A stretch of 64,000 bases of DNA from NCBI GenBank assembly GCA_035631655.1, contig DASQIH010000181.1, positions 1 to 64,000 of the forward strand, written 5' to 3'. Numbering within the stretch: position 1 is the stretch's first letter; each line of letters begins with the position of its first letter. Shown here one piece after another: positions 15,611 through 23,969 of the stretch. The translations under genes were made by a program, and so were the position numbers. This DNA is from Gp1-AA122 sp035631655 (lineage in GTDB: Bacteria; Acidobacteriota; Terriglobia; Terriglobales; Acidobacteriaceae). The notes beneath the pieces were generated by a model. That model saw nothing but the letters and a program-made list of their open reading frames with translations. It did no database searches and was not told the origin of the DNA.

Positions 15611-17656
15611 TTAACCAGCGACCGCACGCCATGCACGCAAGGTTTCGCCCACAGTCCAAGCCTGGGCGATGCATCCGCGTGGCGTAAACGGCGCGTCACC
15701 GTCGGCAATCTCACTCAAGGTTCCGAGTCCGTGACAATGAACCTGTTCCCCGAGAGGTTCGAGAAAACTCATGGCCGCATCGCGATCTTCATACACACGC
15801 AAATGAGCCAATGCGAATGGGCCGACCAGCCATCCCCAAACGGTGCCCTGGTGGTACACGCCGTCGCGCTGCCACGTGCTGCCGCCGTAGTGACCCTGGT
15901 AACCCGGTTCCTCGGGCGCGAGGCTGCGCAGTCCGTTCGAAGTGACAAGGCGCGACGCACAAGCGTCCACGACCGACTTTTGTTGCTCCGGTGTCAGCGG
16001 AGTTTTCGGCAAGGACACCGCGAAAATCTGATTCGGCCGGAGCGAGGCGTCCTGTCCGATTCCCGGAGCGTCGATCACGTCGAAGCAGTATCCCCCCGCC
16101 TCGTTCCAAAACTTTTGGAAGCTGGACTCGACCATCGCCGCCATTTTCGCGAACGGTGCAGCGGATTTTCCCACCACGGGCGCGAGCACCGCCATCGTTT
16201 CGAGCGCGTTGTACCACAGCGCGTTGATCTCGACCGGCTTTCCGATCCGCGGGGTCACCACCCAGTCCCCGACTTTTGCATCCATCCAGGTCAACTGCAC
16301 GCCCGGCTCTCCCGCGTAAAGCAGGCCATCGGATTCATCCGCGTGAATCTGGTAGCGCGTGCCCTTCAAGTACGAGCCAATGATTTCCCCGAGCACGGGG
16401 AAAAGCTTTGCGAGCGTGGATTTGTCGTTTGTCGCGTCACAATATTGACGGACCGCTTCGATGAACCACAACGCCGCATCCACCGTGTTGTACTCGGGTT
16501 TCCCGCCGCCGTCGGGAAAGTCGTTCGGCAGCATTCCGCCATCGACGCACTTCGCAAAGGCCAGCAGAATCTTTCTCGCGACCTCCGGCCGACCGGTGGC
16601 AAGCGTAACTCCCGGCAGGGCAATCATCGTGTCCCGGCCCCAGTCGCCGAACCAGTGATAGCCGGCAATGATCGAACGTCCGTCCGGTTCGTCGGGGAGC
16701 GTGCGTGCCACTACAAATTGATCGGCGGCGAGAACCAGTTGCCGCACCCAACCAGGCGCAGTCGCGGATTCCCGGCCGACGTCGTTCCATTTCCCGAGCA
16801 CCATCGCTTCGTGCTCTTCGCGTTCTGCGCGCGCGGCTGCGCCATCGAGACTTACGTCCGCCTTCGTCGAAAGCACTACCGTGATGGCCTGCCCTGGCTG
16901 AAGCTCCGAGCGAAACACGGCGGCAAGTAGATGATCTTCACGGTCGTCGAGCCCGCGGTATCGCTCAAGCGGCAGAGCACAGTCTCGATACCATTCGTGC
17001 CGAATCTCGCAGCTCGCCCCGGAAGCGTGCAGATAAAACGGCGTCGCGGCGTCGAACGCGGTAACACGCGCGCCGTTCGCAACCGGATCGATCGTCATAC
17101 GCCAATCCCCGGCGTGCGTGCTCGAGTGGAAATCGCGGTAGTTGACGAGCGCCTTCAACTCCAGAGCGAGCGGCCGGCCCGCCCGCACGAGCGTGTACTG
17201 GACGTAAGTCGTGTTTTCGCCCTGCCGCATCCAGACTCTTTTTTCCAGCAGAGCGTCCGCGATCGCAAAACGCCAGACGGGCACCGACCCGTCCAGGTGA
17301 AAGCTTTCGAGGTTCAAATATCCCTTCGGTTCCACAGCCCCGCTTGCCCAACGGCTCGTCCCCATCGCGTACGCTTTTTCGGCATAGTGCGCTGTCTCAT
17401 CGAGCTTCGCCACCAGCTGCGTGCGGCCCACCGGCGGCTTCAGCGCCGCGACCAGCAAACCGTGATAGCGGCGAGTTGCGTTCCCGCTGACCGTCCCGGA
17501 CGCAAATCCTCCGATTCCGTTCGTGACAAGCCATTCCCGCTGCTCCGCGCTTTCGAGAGTGCCGCAGAGTTCGCGGCCGAAGCGCACCGAAGGCGTATAC
17601 CGCCGCTGCGATCGCGGAGCTGCGGGCTGCATGAGTCGTTTTTGTGTCGTGGCCAT
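15611..17656 (-). CDS. Amylo-alpha-1,6-glucosidase (glycogen debranching enzyme)
   Basis: From ATG 17656 (purine-rich AAAAAGGGG upstream) the product has 681 residues; the frame stays open further but overlaps the next gene. The N-terminal domain has EWLVTNGIGGFASGTVSGNATRRYHGLLVAA, the hallmark of bacterial GDE N-domains. The C-terminal (alpha/alpha)6 catalytic domain contains YHWFGDWGRDTMIALPG with a catalytic Asp, GGMLPNDFPD, and TWMDAKVGDWVVTPR. It removes alpha-1,6 branch residues from glycogen or limit dextrin in the cytoplasm. It is the fourth gene of the DM13/GlcG/SMP-30 run and overlaps none of them. Confidence 0.9.
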   Translation of the reverse strand: MATTQKRLMQPAAPRSQRRYTPSVRFGRELCGTLESAEQREWLVTNGIGGFASGTVSGNATRRYHGLLVAALKPPVGRTQLVAKLDETAHYAEKAYAMGTSRWASGAVEPKGYLNLESFHLDGSVPVWRFAIADALLEKRVWMRQGENTTYVQYTLVRAGRPLALELKALVNYRDFHSSTHAGDWRMTIDPVANGARVTAFDAATPFYLHASGASCEIRHEWYRDCALPLERYRGLDDREDHLLAAVFRSELQPGQAITVVLSTKADVSLDGAAARAEREEHEAMVLGKWNDVGRESATAPGWVRQLVLAADQFVVARTLPDEPDGRSIIAGYHWFGDWGRDTMIALPGVTLATGRPEVARKILLAFAKCVDGGMLPNDFPDGGGKPEYNTVDAALWFIEAVRQYCDATNDKSTLAKLFPVLGEIIGSYLKGTRYQIHADESDGLLYAGEPGVQLTWMDAKVGDWVVTPRIGKPVEINALWYNALETMAVLAPVVGKSAAPFAKMAAMVESSFQKFWNEAGGYCFDVIDAPGIGQDASLRPNQIFAVSLPKTPLTPEQQKSVVDACASRLVTSNGLRSLAPEEPGYQGHYGGSTWQRDGVYHQGTVWGWLVGPFALAHLRVYEDRDAAMSFLEPLGEQVHCHGLGTLSEIADGDAPFTPRGCIAQAWTVGETLRAWRAVAG

Positions 17657-17691
17657 GAGCGTTCGCCCCTTTTTCCTTGTCGTCTCCGGCA

Positions 17692-19344
17692 TTACTTCGC
17701 GGCAGCGACACGCCGGTCCGGTGTCGGTGTGCCCGCGATATTCAAGTGAATGCGATAGAGCCCGGTTTGTGCGGCGAGATACAGAGTGCGATTGTCTTCG
17801 CCGCCCCAGGCCATGTTGTGCGGATGCTCTGGTCCCGAAATCGTTCCGAGGTGCTTGCCCGCGGGCGAGAGAATCCAGAGCCCGCCGGGGCCGGAAGCGT
17901 AGACATTTCCGTTTACGTCCACTTTGAGACCATCCCACGCATCTTCTCCTGGCTCCGCGGTAGCGTCGAAGAACGTCGTCTCGTTCGTCAGCGAGCCGTC
18001 GGGTTGCACTTCGTAGCGCAAAATCACTTTCCGTTTGTCGTCCCAGTTGTCCACGTACAGGTACTTCTCGTCAGGGGAGAACGCGAGGCCGTTCGGCCCG
18101 GAAAGTGATTTGCTGACCAGCTTCAGCTCGCCGTTTCTGAGGCAGTACACCCCGCTGAACGGCAGCTCCTTGCGCCGGTCCTCGAAGAATTTGGGGAGGC
18201 CAAACGGTGGATCAGTGAAGTAGAGGGTTCCATCCGAGCGATACACGAGATCGTTCGGGCTGTTGAGTCTCTTGCCGTCGTAGCGGTCTGCCAACACCGT
18301 GAGCTGGCCGTTCTTTTCAAGGCGTGTGACGCGGTGATTGCCGTGCTCGTTGATGGTGAGCCGCCCTTGTGCGTCGAGCGTGAGTCCATTCGAGCCCGGC
18401 TGGCCGTAATCGCCGATGTCCATGCCGGTGTAGCCGCTGTGCGTGCGATAGATGGAAACGCCGTCGTTCTCGGACCAGCGGTAAATCACGTTGTTGTTAG
18501 GATCGCTGAACAGCAGGTAGCCGCCGTCTTCGACCCACACCGGCCCTTCTGTGAACAAAAATCCTCCCGCGAGTTTTTCGATCTTCGTTCCCGGCGCGAC
18601 AATCGCGTCGAGAGCGTCGTCCTTGCGCAAGATCTTGGTTTCCACCTGCCCGATTCCGCTGCCGTTGCCGGGCTTGTAGAAATCGAGCGTCGCGGATTTC
18701 ACCCAGATGAAGTTCATGGGGCTCTTCGAAACCGGGCCGTTGAACCCGAAAACAGCGATCTCGAATTTCTGACCTGCTTGGGCGTTCCGCGTCAGGATGA
18801 CTTTGTTTGGCGCGTTCCATCCTTTCACCACCTGGCCGCCGCTCTGCCCCAGCACCGTTGGGAGTTCGCCGTTCACCCAGATTTCCGCGTAGTCGTCGAT
18901 GACGATTTCAAAAGAAACCGTCGATCCCGAAACGGCAAACCCTCCGACCTTCTCCGGAAGAGTGACGTTGATGCGATACCAGTTGAAACAAACCTTGCCC
19001 CCCGCCCGACGCGCGTCGAGCGTCGCGGGATCGAGCACCTGCCACTTCGAGTCGTCGAAGTTCGCAGTCCCGGCATGCGGTTCATAGTCGTACGTGCGAA
19101 TCGGCGCACCCGAAGGCTTGAGGTCGAGACCTGGTCCCTTCGCATCGACGTCCACAATCTTTACATCGCTGTAGCGCCACGTTCCTCGGGCAAGCTGTGT
19201 TCCTTCCTTCGTCCGCAGGTCGATCGTCGCGTCGGGCCGCCCATAGGGCGCCGACTGCGCGGCCCAATTCTGGGCGGACAGCGGCTGCACCCAAAAAAAC
19301 AGGCCGGACAGAATGGAAAGCAGCAACTGGCGAAGATTGGCCAT
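17692..19344 (-). CDS. Secreted SMP-30/gluconolactonase-like protein
   Basis: The 550-residue protein has a signal peptide (LLLSILSGLFFWVQPLSAQ). Residues 40-215 form a galactose-binding-like jelly roll (FNWYRINVTLPEKVGG, VSFEIVIDDYAEIWVNGELP). Residues 240-545 are a six-bladed SMP-30 propeller with LFTEGPVWVEDGGYLLFSD, GSNGLTLDAQGRL, NSPNDLVYRSDGTLYFTDP, GPNGLAFSPDEKYLYV and AWDGLKVDVNGNVY. The conserved Glu, Asn and Asp metal ligands of gluconolactonases appear in these blocks. A lactone-hydrolase role in sugar oxidation is likely. It lies nine bases after the GlcG/cupin gene. Confidence 0.87.
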   Translation of the reverse strand: MANLRQLLLSILSGLFFWVQPLSAQNWAAQSAPYGRPDATIDLRTKEGTQLARGTWRYSDVKIVDVDAKGPGLDLKPSGAPIRTYDYEPHAGTANFDDSKWQVLDPATLDARRAGGKVCFNWYRINVTLPEKVGGFAVSGSTVSFEIVIDDYAEIWVNGELPTVLGQSGGQVVKGWNAPNKVILTRNAQAGQKFEIAVFGFNGPVSKSPMNFIWVKSATLDFYKPGNGSGIGQVETKILRKDDALDAIVAPGTKIEKLAGGFLFTEGPVWVEDGGYLLFSDPNNNVIYRWSENDGVSIYRTHSGYTGMDIGDYGQPGSNGLTLDAQGRLTINEHGNHRVTRLEKNGQLTVLADRYDGKRLNSPNDLVYRSDGTLYFTDPPFGLPKFFEDRRKELPFSGVYCLRNGELKLVSKSLSGPNGLAFSPDEKYLYVDNWDDKRKVILRYEVQPDGSLTNETTFFDATAEPGEDAWDGLKVDVNGNVYASGPGGLWILSPAGKHLGTISGPEHPHNMAWGGEDNRTLYLAAQTGLYRIHLNIAGTPTPDRRVAAAK

Positions 19345-19353
19345 GGCGTTCCC

Positions 19354-20238
19354 CTATCGCACTTTCACGACGTAGTAGAGAAACGGAGCGTCCACTTCCT
19401 TGAACCAATGCGGCACGCCATTCGGAATGATCATCGCGTCGCCGGGAACCAGCTTGCGGGTTTCCCCACCATTGATCTCTTTGCCGCGGATTTCGTCTGC
19501 GGCGATGTTCTTGCCTTCGACCATCGTTCCGCCGGTCACGACCGTCGCCGATCCCTTCAGCACGTAGAGAATGTCGGTATCTCTCGTGTGCACTTCCACC
19601 ATGCCCGGTCCTTCACGCCGGCTGGCGTGCACCATGTAGTTGCGTCCGCCGCTGCCATCGAAGAGAACCGCGCCCTTCGCGAAACCTTCATCGACGTTCT
19701 TCTTCGGGAAAAACGAAACGGGCAGGGTGCTTGCGGCCATGGCGTCGCCCGAGCCAAAGGACTTTGCGGCCTCGGCGCCCGCGATCGCGAGCTCTTCATC
19801 CTGGGCAGCGCTTGAGGCTCCGCTCACACCCACGCCGCCGATGATTTGTCCGTCGGCAACCACCGGAATACCGCCTTGCAGCGGAGTGAAAAAGGAATCC
19901 GGAAGCGCGGCCATCGCCGTGCGCCCCTTGTTGATGATGTCTTCGAACACCTTCGTCGGCTTTTGAAACAGCACCGCCGTGCGCGCTTTCCCAATCGAAA
20001 TGTTGGCACCGGCCGCGAACGTTCCATCGAGCCGCGCGACCGCCATCAGGTTTCCACCGGCGTCCACGACCGCGATCACTCCGCCGGGCGCTTTGACTTC
20101 CTGCGCTTTCGCTTTGGCGGCGGCGATTACGCGCTCCGCGCCATCGAGCGTCAGCGTTCTTTTTTCCGCGGTCTGGCCGTAGATGGCCGATCCGGAAAGT
20201 AACCACAGGGCGACAAACAACACTTTTCTAAAAGTCAT
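19354..20238 (-). CDS. Secreted GlcG/HbpS-like domain fused to cupin
   Basis: The 294-residue product has a signal peptide (VLFVALWLLSGSAIYGQ). Residues 28-155 are a GlcG/HbpS/PduO-type domain (GGVIAVVDAGGNLMAVARLDGTF, SIGKARTAVLFQKPT, LQGGIPVVADGQIIGGVGVSG), a fold that binds heme or corrinoid-like cofactors. Residues 190-290 form a cupin barrel with a metal-type pattern (VEVHTRDTDILYVLKGSATVVTGG, PGDAMIIPNGVPHWFKE). The fusion suggests an exported cofactor-binding oxidoreductase or sensor. It lies between the DM13 and SMP-30 genes. Confidence 0.82.
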   Translation of the reverse strand: MTFRKVLFVALWLLSGSAIYGQTAEKRTLTLDGAERVIAAAKAKAQEVKAPGGVIAVVDAGGNLMAVARLDGTFAAGANISIGKARTAVLFQKPTKVFEDIINKGRTAMAALPDSFFTPLQGGIPVVADGQIIGGVGVSGASSAAQDEELAIAGAEAAKSFGSGDAMAASTLPVSFFPKKNVDEGFAKGAVLFDGSGGRNYMVHASRREGPGMVEVHTRDTDILYVLKGSATVVTGGTMVEGKNIAADEIRGKEINGGETRKLVPGDAMIIPNGVPHWFKEVDAPFLYYVVKVR

Positions 20239-20315
20239 GACAGCACTCTCTTTTTTTGAAGTTGCGGGCCGCTTGCTCTATCCGAACAACGGCCCGCTGT
20301 TAGGGAAGGGCCCGA

Positions 20316-20726
20316 TTACATCACCGGCGAACTGAACGACGCTTCGCCGAGATTCACTTCTGCGAACGCGCACCAGATCTGCACCTTGGCCACGTTCTTG
20401 ACGTACTTGGGGACGACGATTTCCTTCTTGTAGCTGGTCCCGATGAACGCCTTGGTCTTCAGCTTGTCCAGGAGATAGACGTTCCCATCGGAATCGACCA
20501 CCTGCCAGTGCGGGTCCGGCGTATCGGGCACAACGAAATCATCGGACAGCGTGAGCACGCTCTTGCCGTCCTTCGTGCTGTGCGTCACCGTGCCCTTGTT
20601 GGCCTTCGGTCCCTGAAACTGTGAAGACGTGTGTGAGCTCTGCGCGAAAGCGCCGGAAACGCTGAGTCCCAGTGCGGTCACGACGAGAGCGACGACCATT
20701 ACTTTCAACATGCGAGAAATATTCAT
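20316..20726 (-). CDS. Secreted DM13-like domain protein
   Basis: From ATG 20726 (AAGAAGAGGA upstream) the product has 136 residues. An N-terminal hydrophobic helix with an AFA-QS cleavage site is a signal peptide. The rest resembles the DM13 electron-transfer domain: GTVTHSTKDGKSVLTLSDDFVVPDTPDPHWQVV, then VPKYVKNVAKVQIWCAFAEVNLGEASF, which carries the single conserved Cys (IWC). DM13 domains are proposed redox modules. It is the first gene of the run down to 15611 and has an ECF-type motif at 20855-20879. Confidence 0.78.
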   Translation of the reverse strand: MNISRMLKVMVVALVVTALGLSVSGAFAQSSHTSSQFQGPKANKGTVTHSTKDGKSVLTLSDDFVVPDTPDPHWQVVDSDGNVYLLDKLKTKAFIGTSYKKEIVVPKYVKNVAKVQIWCAFAEVNLGEASFSSPVM

Positions 20727-20854
20727 TGGCGATCCTCTTCTTGAGAAATTGCACGCTCGCTCTCGGTGCGGTCCGGAATCCAAATCTTGTCCGAGCCACC
20801 GTTGCACTCGGGCCGGGTCGGTTCCGTCCCGAAAGTCCGCCGTGTGCTAGTTGG

Positions 20855-20879
20855 GATACGCAGTTGCGCGCAAGGTTTC
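20855..20879 (-). promoter_or_regulatory. ECF-type promoter motif before DM13 operon
   Basis: The minus strand reads GAAAC, 14 bases, CGTATC. It lies about 130 bp before ATG 20726 and faces away from the plus-strand copy at 20913-20937, forming a divergent pair with 34 bp between them. Confidence 0.55.
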
Positions 20880-20912
20880 AGGATTGCGCGAAAAATAATT
20901 CAATTTCGTAGT

Positions 20913-20937
20913 GTCACTTCTGTGCACCTCCTGCATC
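20913..20937 (+). promoter_or_regulatory. ECF-type promoter motif before orphan zinc-finger gene
   Basis: GTCAC, 14 bases, TGCATC, one mismatch from the consensus -10. The ATG of the zinc-finger gene is at 20986. Confidence 0.4.
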
Positions 20938-20985
20938 TGACGACGATGCACGCGCGGCGACGGAATCCCGCGTGACGGAAAACCT

Positions 20986-21231
20986 ATGGACATTCTGAAG
21001 ATCGCTTGCGACGAAGTGCGGCAGGAACTCGCGAACTATATGGAAGATGACGTACCGGCGGAGTTGCGGCAGCGCATCGAAAACCACTTTCTGACCTGCG
21101 ATGGCTGCTACGCGATCTATGACGGATTGCGGAAGGTTGTGCGCCTCATCGCTGGCAACGATGTCATCGAACTGCCGGCCGGTTTCAGCCGCCGCCTCTA
21201 TCAGCGCATCGTCGGCGTCCGCCAAGCGTAA
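20986..21231 (+). CDS. Orphan zinc-finger anti-sigma-like protein
   Basis: The 81-residue product has the same design as the two anti-sigma factors in the window: Cys at position 8 (IACDEVRQELANYMEDDVPAEL) and the zinc motif HFLTCDGC (H-x3-C-x2-C). It has no transmembrane part. Unlike the others, no sigma gene adjoins it. Its C-terminal ELPAGFSRRLYQRI strongly resembles VPEEFSKRLHAKI of the 13756 anti-sigma, so it probably binds the same or a related sigma factor. It may be a feedback regulator, since a motif copy precedes it. Confidence 0.82.
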   Translation: MDILKIACDEVRQELANYMEDDVPAELRQRIENHFLTCDGCYAIYDGLRKVVRLIAGNDVIELPAGFSRRLYQRIVGVRQA

Positions 21232-21239
21232 GCTTCCCT

Positions 21240-21264
21240 GAAACTTCAACCCTCTTTCCGTATC
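21240..21264 (+). promoter_or_regulatory. ECF-type promoter motif before DoxX/DinB pair
   Basis: GAAAC, 14 bases, CGTATC. It lies about 60 bp before the DoxX-like ATG at 21325 and would drive both overlapping genes. Confidence 0.6.
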
Positions 21265-21324
21265 GGATGGACATAAGCCGTTCAGGCCAATTCAGTCAAA
21301 GATTCATGGTGAAAGAGGTGGAAG

Positions 21325-21762
21325 ATGCGTAATGGAATTACCGAAGAGGGCGCGAACCGCGTGCACACGTCCACCGCGGTCAAGGTCGTGAGCTGGATCC
21401 TGCGGATTACCGCCGCGATCATTCTCCTGCAGACCTTGTACTTCAAATTTACCGGTGCACCGGAGTCCGTTTACATCTTTACCAAAGTCCACGCGGAACC
21501 GTGGGGCCGGCTAGGCTCCGGCGTCATGGAGCTCGTCGCATCGATCTTGCTTCTGACGCCTCGATACACCTGGCTGGGATCTCTGCTCGCGGCCGCCGCG
21601 ACCGCCGGCGCAATCTTGAGCCATCTCACGCTGCTCGGGATCGAGGTCCAGGGCGACAAAGGGCTGCTGTTCGCGCTCGCCATCATCGTGTTCCTCGCGT
21701 CCTTGATTAACTTGTTCCTCCACCGCAAACAGATTCCGCTCGTCGGCGACAAATTCGCATGA
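21325..21762 (+). CDS. DoxX-like four-helix membrane protein
   Basis: The 145-residue protein has four hydrophobic helices. ILRITAAIILLQTLYFKFTGAPESVYIFTKV matches the first helix and loop of small DoxX-like proteins, and GSGVMELVASILLLTPRYTWLGSLLAAAATAGAILSHLTLLG the middle. The C-terminal helix ends in HRKQIPLVG. Its function is unknown. A purine-rich RBS (GGTGGAAG) precedes ATG 21325. Its stop overlaps the DinB-like start by four bases, so the two are translationally coupled. Confidence 0.82.
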   Translation: MRNGITEEGANRVHTSTAVKVVSWILRITAAIILLQTLYFKFTGAPESVYIFTKVHAEPWGRLGSGVMELVASILLLTPRYTWLGSLLAAAATAGAILSHLTLLGIEVQGDKGLLFALAIIVFLASLINLFLHRKQIPLVGDKFA

Positions 21763-22343
21763 ATCCCGCGCGAGAGATTGCCGTAACTTCGACGCCTCCG
21801 CGTGCGGAGGGAAGTGCTCTTCAGCCGCTGCAACTTCTCGAAACGGCTACGGATGTGCTCCTACAAGGGCTGCATCTGCTCTTTCAGCTCGATGACCGCG
21901 CCTATACGCGCGTAGCGCCCGCCCCGCACAGTGCTTCGATCGGCAGCCACTTTCGCCGTGTTCTGGATCGGCTGCAGTGTCTTGTCACGGGATTCCGTCC
22001 CGGAGAAATCGATTACGACGCTCCAGAGCGAAATGCACGCGTGGAACAAGAAGTCGTGTACGCGAGCGTGGCCTGCTGCGACCTCTTGCGTGCGTTCAAA
22101 CGATTCACGAGAGACACACTGACCAAGAGTTGTGTGGTCGTCTGCAGCGGCGCGACCGAACCGCACCGCTCCTCGCACGCCGAGTCCACTATCGGCCGGG
22201 AACTCGAATACTGCATCGGCCACGCCTTACATCACTTCGACGTCATCCGCCTGATCTGTGAAGCGATGCGTATCCGCGTGCCCGAGGAATTCGGCGACGC
22301 CAATGCCGCGCGCAAGCTCCTCTCCGGCTTAGTCGCGCACTAG
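21759..22343 (+). CDS. DinB/YfiT-like four-helix protein
   Basis: The 194-residue protein is a paralogue of the product of 6981-7565. Shared blocks are SASIGSHFRRVLDRLQCLVTGF, EIDYDAPERN and GRELEYCIGHALHHFDVIRLI. The His residues (SHFRR and the HALHH cluster) are those that bind metal in the DinB fold. The coupling to a DoxX-like gene here, and a DoxX-like/DinB-like pairing by duplication elsewhere in the window, suggest a membrane redox protein with a soluble partner. Substrate unknown. Confidence 0.8.
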   Translation: MNPAREIAVTSTPPRAEGSALQPLQLLETATDVLLQGLHLLFQLDDRAYTRVAPAPHSASIGSHFRRVLDRLQCLVTGFRPGEIDYDAPERNARVEQEVVYASVACCDLLRAFKRFTRDTLTKSCVVVCSGATEPHRSSHAESTIGRELEYCIGHALHHFDVIRLICEAMRIRVPEEFGDANAARKLLSGLVAH

Positions 22344-22418
22344 GACCCGTTCCAACCCAATTCAAATCCGTAAAAATTGTTCGGTGGTATATGTGACCGC
22401 CGATGTAGTCTCGTTGCT

Positions 22419-22937
22419 GTGAGTCAGCGAAGCCACGCCGGCGCCTTGGAGGCGGGAGTGCGTCCACCGTTTCGATCGAAGCAGGAGGTCACGATTGACG
22501 CGCCGCTCGAAACCGTGTGGTCGTTCACCATGGATCTCACGAAAATCCCGGAGTTTCACCCTCGCGTGTCGAAAGTCGATCTGATTGACGGGAAGGCCTT
22601 TCGCGAACCGGGCGTGTCCTATCGATGCCATCTTTCCGGCGGGAAACATACCTGCGTCGAGAAGGACATTGCAATCGTGCCCTTCGAGAAGATCGTTACC
22701 GTTCTGCCGGAGGACACGTACGGCATCAGCGGAATTCTCGAGAACTACACCGTGGAGACCCTATTCCAAAAGCTCGGCAACTCCTCCACCAAGGTCCAGA
22801 TCCGCCACTACTACTCCACGAAAACCCTGAAAGCCAAGCTCCTCAACCTGATCGCGAAAGGCAAGCTCGCCCGCGAAACCCAGGCCATGTTGCATGCGGC
22901 CAAAGCCGCCATAGAAGCCGCATCGTCCGCACGTTAA
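22419..22937 (+). CDS. SRPBCC (START-like) family protein
   Basis: From GTG 22419 the product has 172 residues; TTG 22377 is an alternative. It follows the polyketide-cyclase/dehydrase-like fold: RSKQEVTIDAPLETVWSFTMDLTKIPEFHPRVSKVDLIDG is the standard first strand and helix pair, and ILENYTVETLF with a long C-terminal helix (LINLIAKGKLARETQAMLHAAKAAIEAA-like) closes the cavity. Such proteins bind hydrophobic ligands, and no catalytic group is evident. It is a monocistron between the DoxX/DinB pair and the aquaporin. Confidence 0.8.
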   Translation: MSQRSHAGALEAGVRPPFRSKQEVTIDAPLETVWSFTMDLTKIPEFHPRVSKVDLIDGKAFREPGVSYRCHLSGGKHTCVEKDIAIVPFEKIVTVLPEDTYGISGILENYTVETLFQKLGNSSTKVQIRHYYSTKTLKAKLLNLIAKGKLARETQAMLHAAKAAIEAASSAR

Positions 22938-23000
22938 GAGCCCCACCTGAAACCGGTTTCGGGCTCTGTTTGGCCCGCTCACTGCCCTCTCAGATTTTCT

Positions 23001-23025
23001 GTCACTTCCCGCTTGCTTTCGTATC
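23001..23025 (+). promoter_or_regulatory. ECF-type promoter motif before aquaporin
   Basis: GTCAC, 14 bases, CGTATC. The GTG start of the aquaporin is only ten bases after the -10 block, so the transcript would be nearly leaderless. Confidence 0.55.
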
Positions 23026-23034
23026 CCATCCCTC

Positions 23035-23919
23035 GTGACCAGCACGGAAGAAATGACGACTTCGCCGAACGATGGCGGATGGACCGCGGGAACCGCGGCC
23101 TCGCCTAAGCCCTCGACGTTTCGCCTCGCGGCGGCGACCTTCGCCAAGCATTGGCCCGAATATGCGATGGAAGCGGCGGAACTCGGCATCTTCATGATTT
23201 CTGCTTGCATCTTCACTGTGCTCCTCCAGCACCCCGCATCGCCGGTCCGAACTCTGTTGCCCGATCCTTTTCTCCGCCGCGCCCTCACGGGACTCGCCAT
23301 GGCGGCAACCGCCATCGCACTTATGTTCTCGCCATGGGGCAAGCAATCCGGCGCGCACTTCAACCCGTCGGTGACCCTGACATTCCTTCGACTTAAGAAA
23401 ATCCAGCCCTGGGACGCGCTCTTCTACGTGCTCGCGCAGTTCACCGGTGGCGTGCTTGGCGTCCTGGTAGCCGCGCTGCTGCTCGGCAAAACCATCGCGC
23501 ATCCCCAAGTGCTTTACGCCGCAACCACCCCTGTCGCCGGAGCAAAGACCGCGTTTCTTGCGGAAGCGCTCATCTCGTTTTTCCTCTTCCTCACCGTCCT
23601 GATTGTTTCGAATCACAAGACCTTGAGCCGTTACACCGGCATCTTTGCGGGAAGCCTTGTCGCTCTATACATCACGTTCGAGTCACCTCTTTCGGGAATG
23701 AGCATGAATCCCGCGAGAACTTTTGGCTCGGCGCTGCCCGCGAAACTCTTTGACGGGTTGTGGATCTACTTTCTCGCGCCTCCGATCGGCATGCTGCTCG
23801 CCGCAGAGCTGTACCTGCGCTTGCGTTCCGTGAATTCGGTGTATTGCGCGAAGTACCACCACCATAACGAGAAAAGATGCATTTTCAATTGCCGCTTCGG
23901 CGAACTCCAAAGCGAGTGA
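23035..23919 (+). CDS. Aquaporin/MIP-family channel
   Basis: The 294-residue protein has six membrane helices and the two half-helix motifs of MIP channels: GAHFNPSVTLTF (NPS in place of the usual NPA) and MSMNPARTFGSAL (NPA). The selectivity Arg follows the second NPA. The C-terminal tail is unusual, with CAKYHHHNEKRCIFNCRFG, a His/Cys-rich segment that could bind metal or sense redox state. It would conduct water or a small solute such as glycerol or H2O2. GTG 23035 is taken as the start because the promoter motif ends ten bases before it. Confidence 0.88.
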   Translation: MTSTEEMTTSPNDGGWTAGTAASPKPSTFRLAAATFAKHWPEYAMEAAELGIFMISACIFTVLLQHPASPVRTLLPDPFLRRALTGLAMAATAIALMFSPWGKQSGAHFNPSVTLTFLRLKKIQPWDALFYVLAQFTGGVLGVLVAALLLGKTIAHPQVLYAATTPVAGAKTAFLAEALISFFLFLTVLIVSNHKTLSRYTGIFAGSLVALYITFESPLSGMSMNPARTFGSALPAKLFDGLWIYFLAPPIGMLLAAELYLRLRSVNSVYCAKYHHHNEKRCIFNCRFGELQSE

Positions 23920-23969
23920 GCGACGAAGGGACCAGTGAAAGTCGAACTTTTGAAGGGAGCAACACTCTA

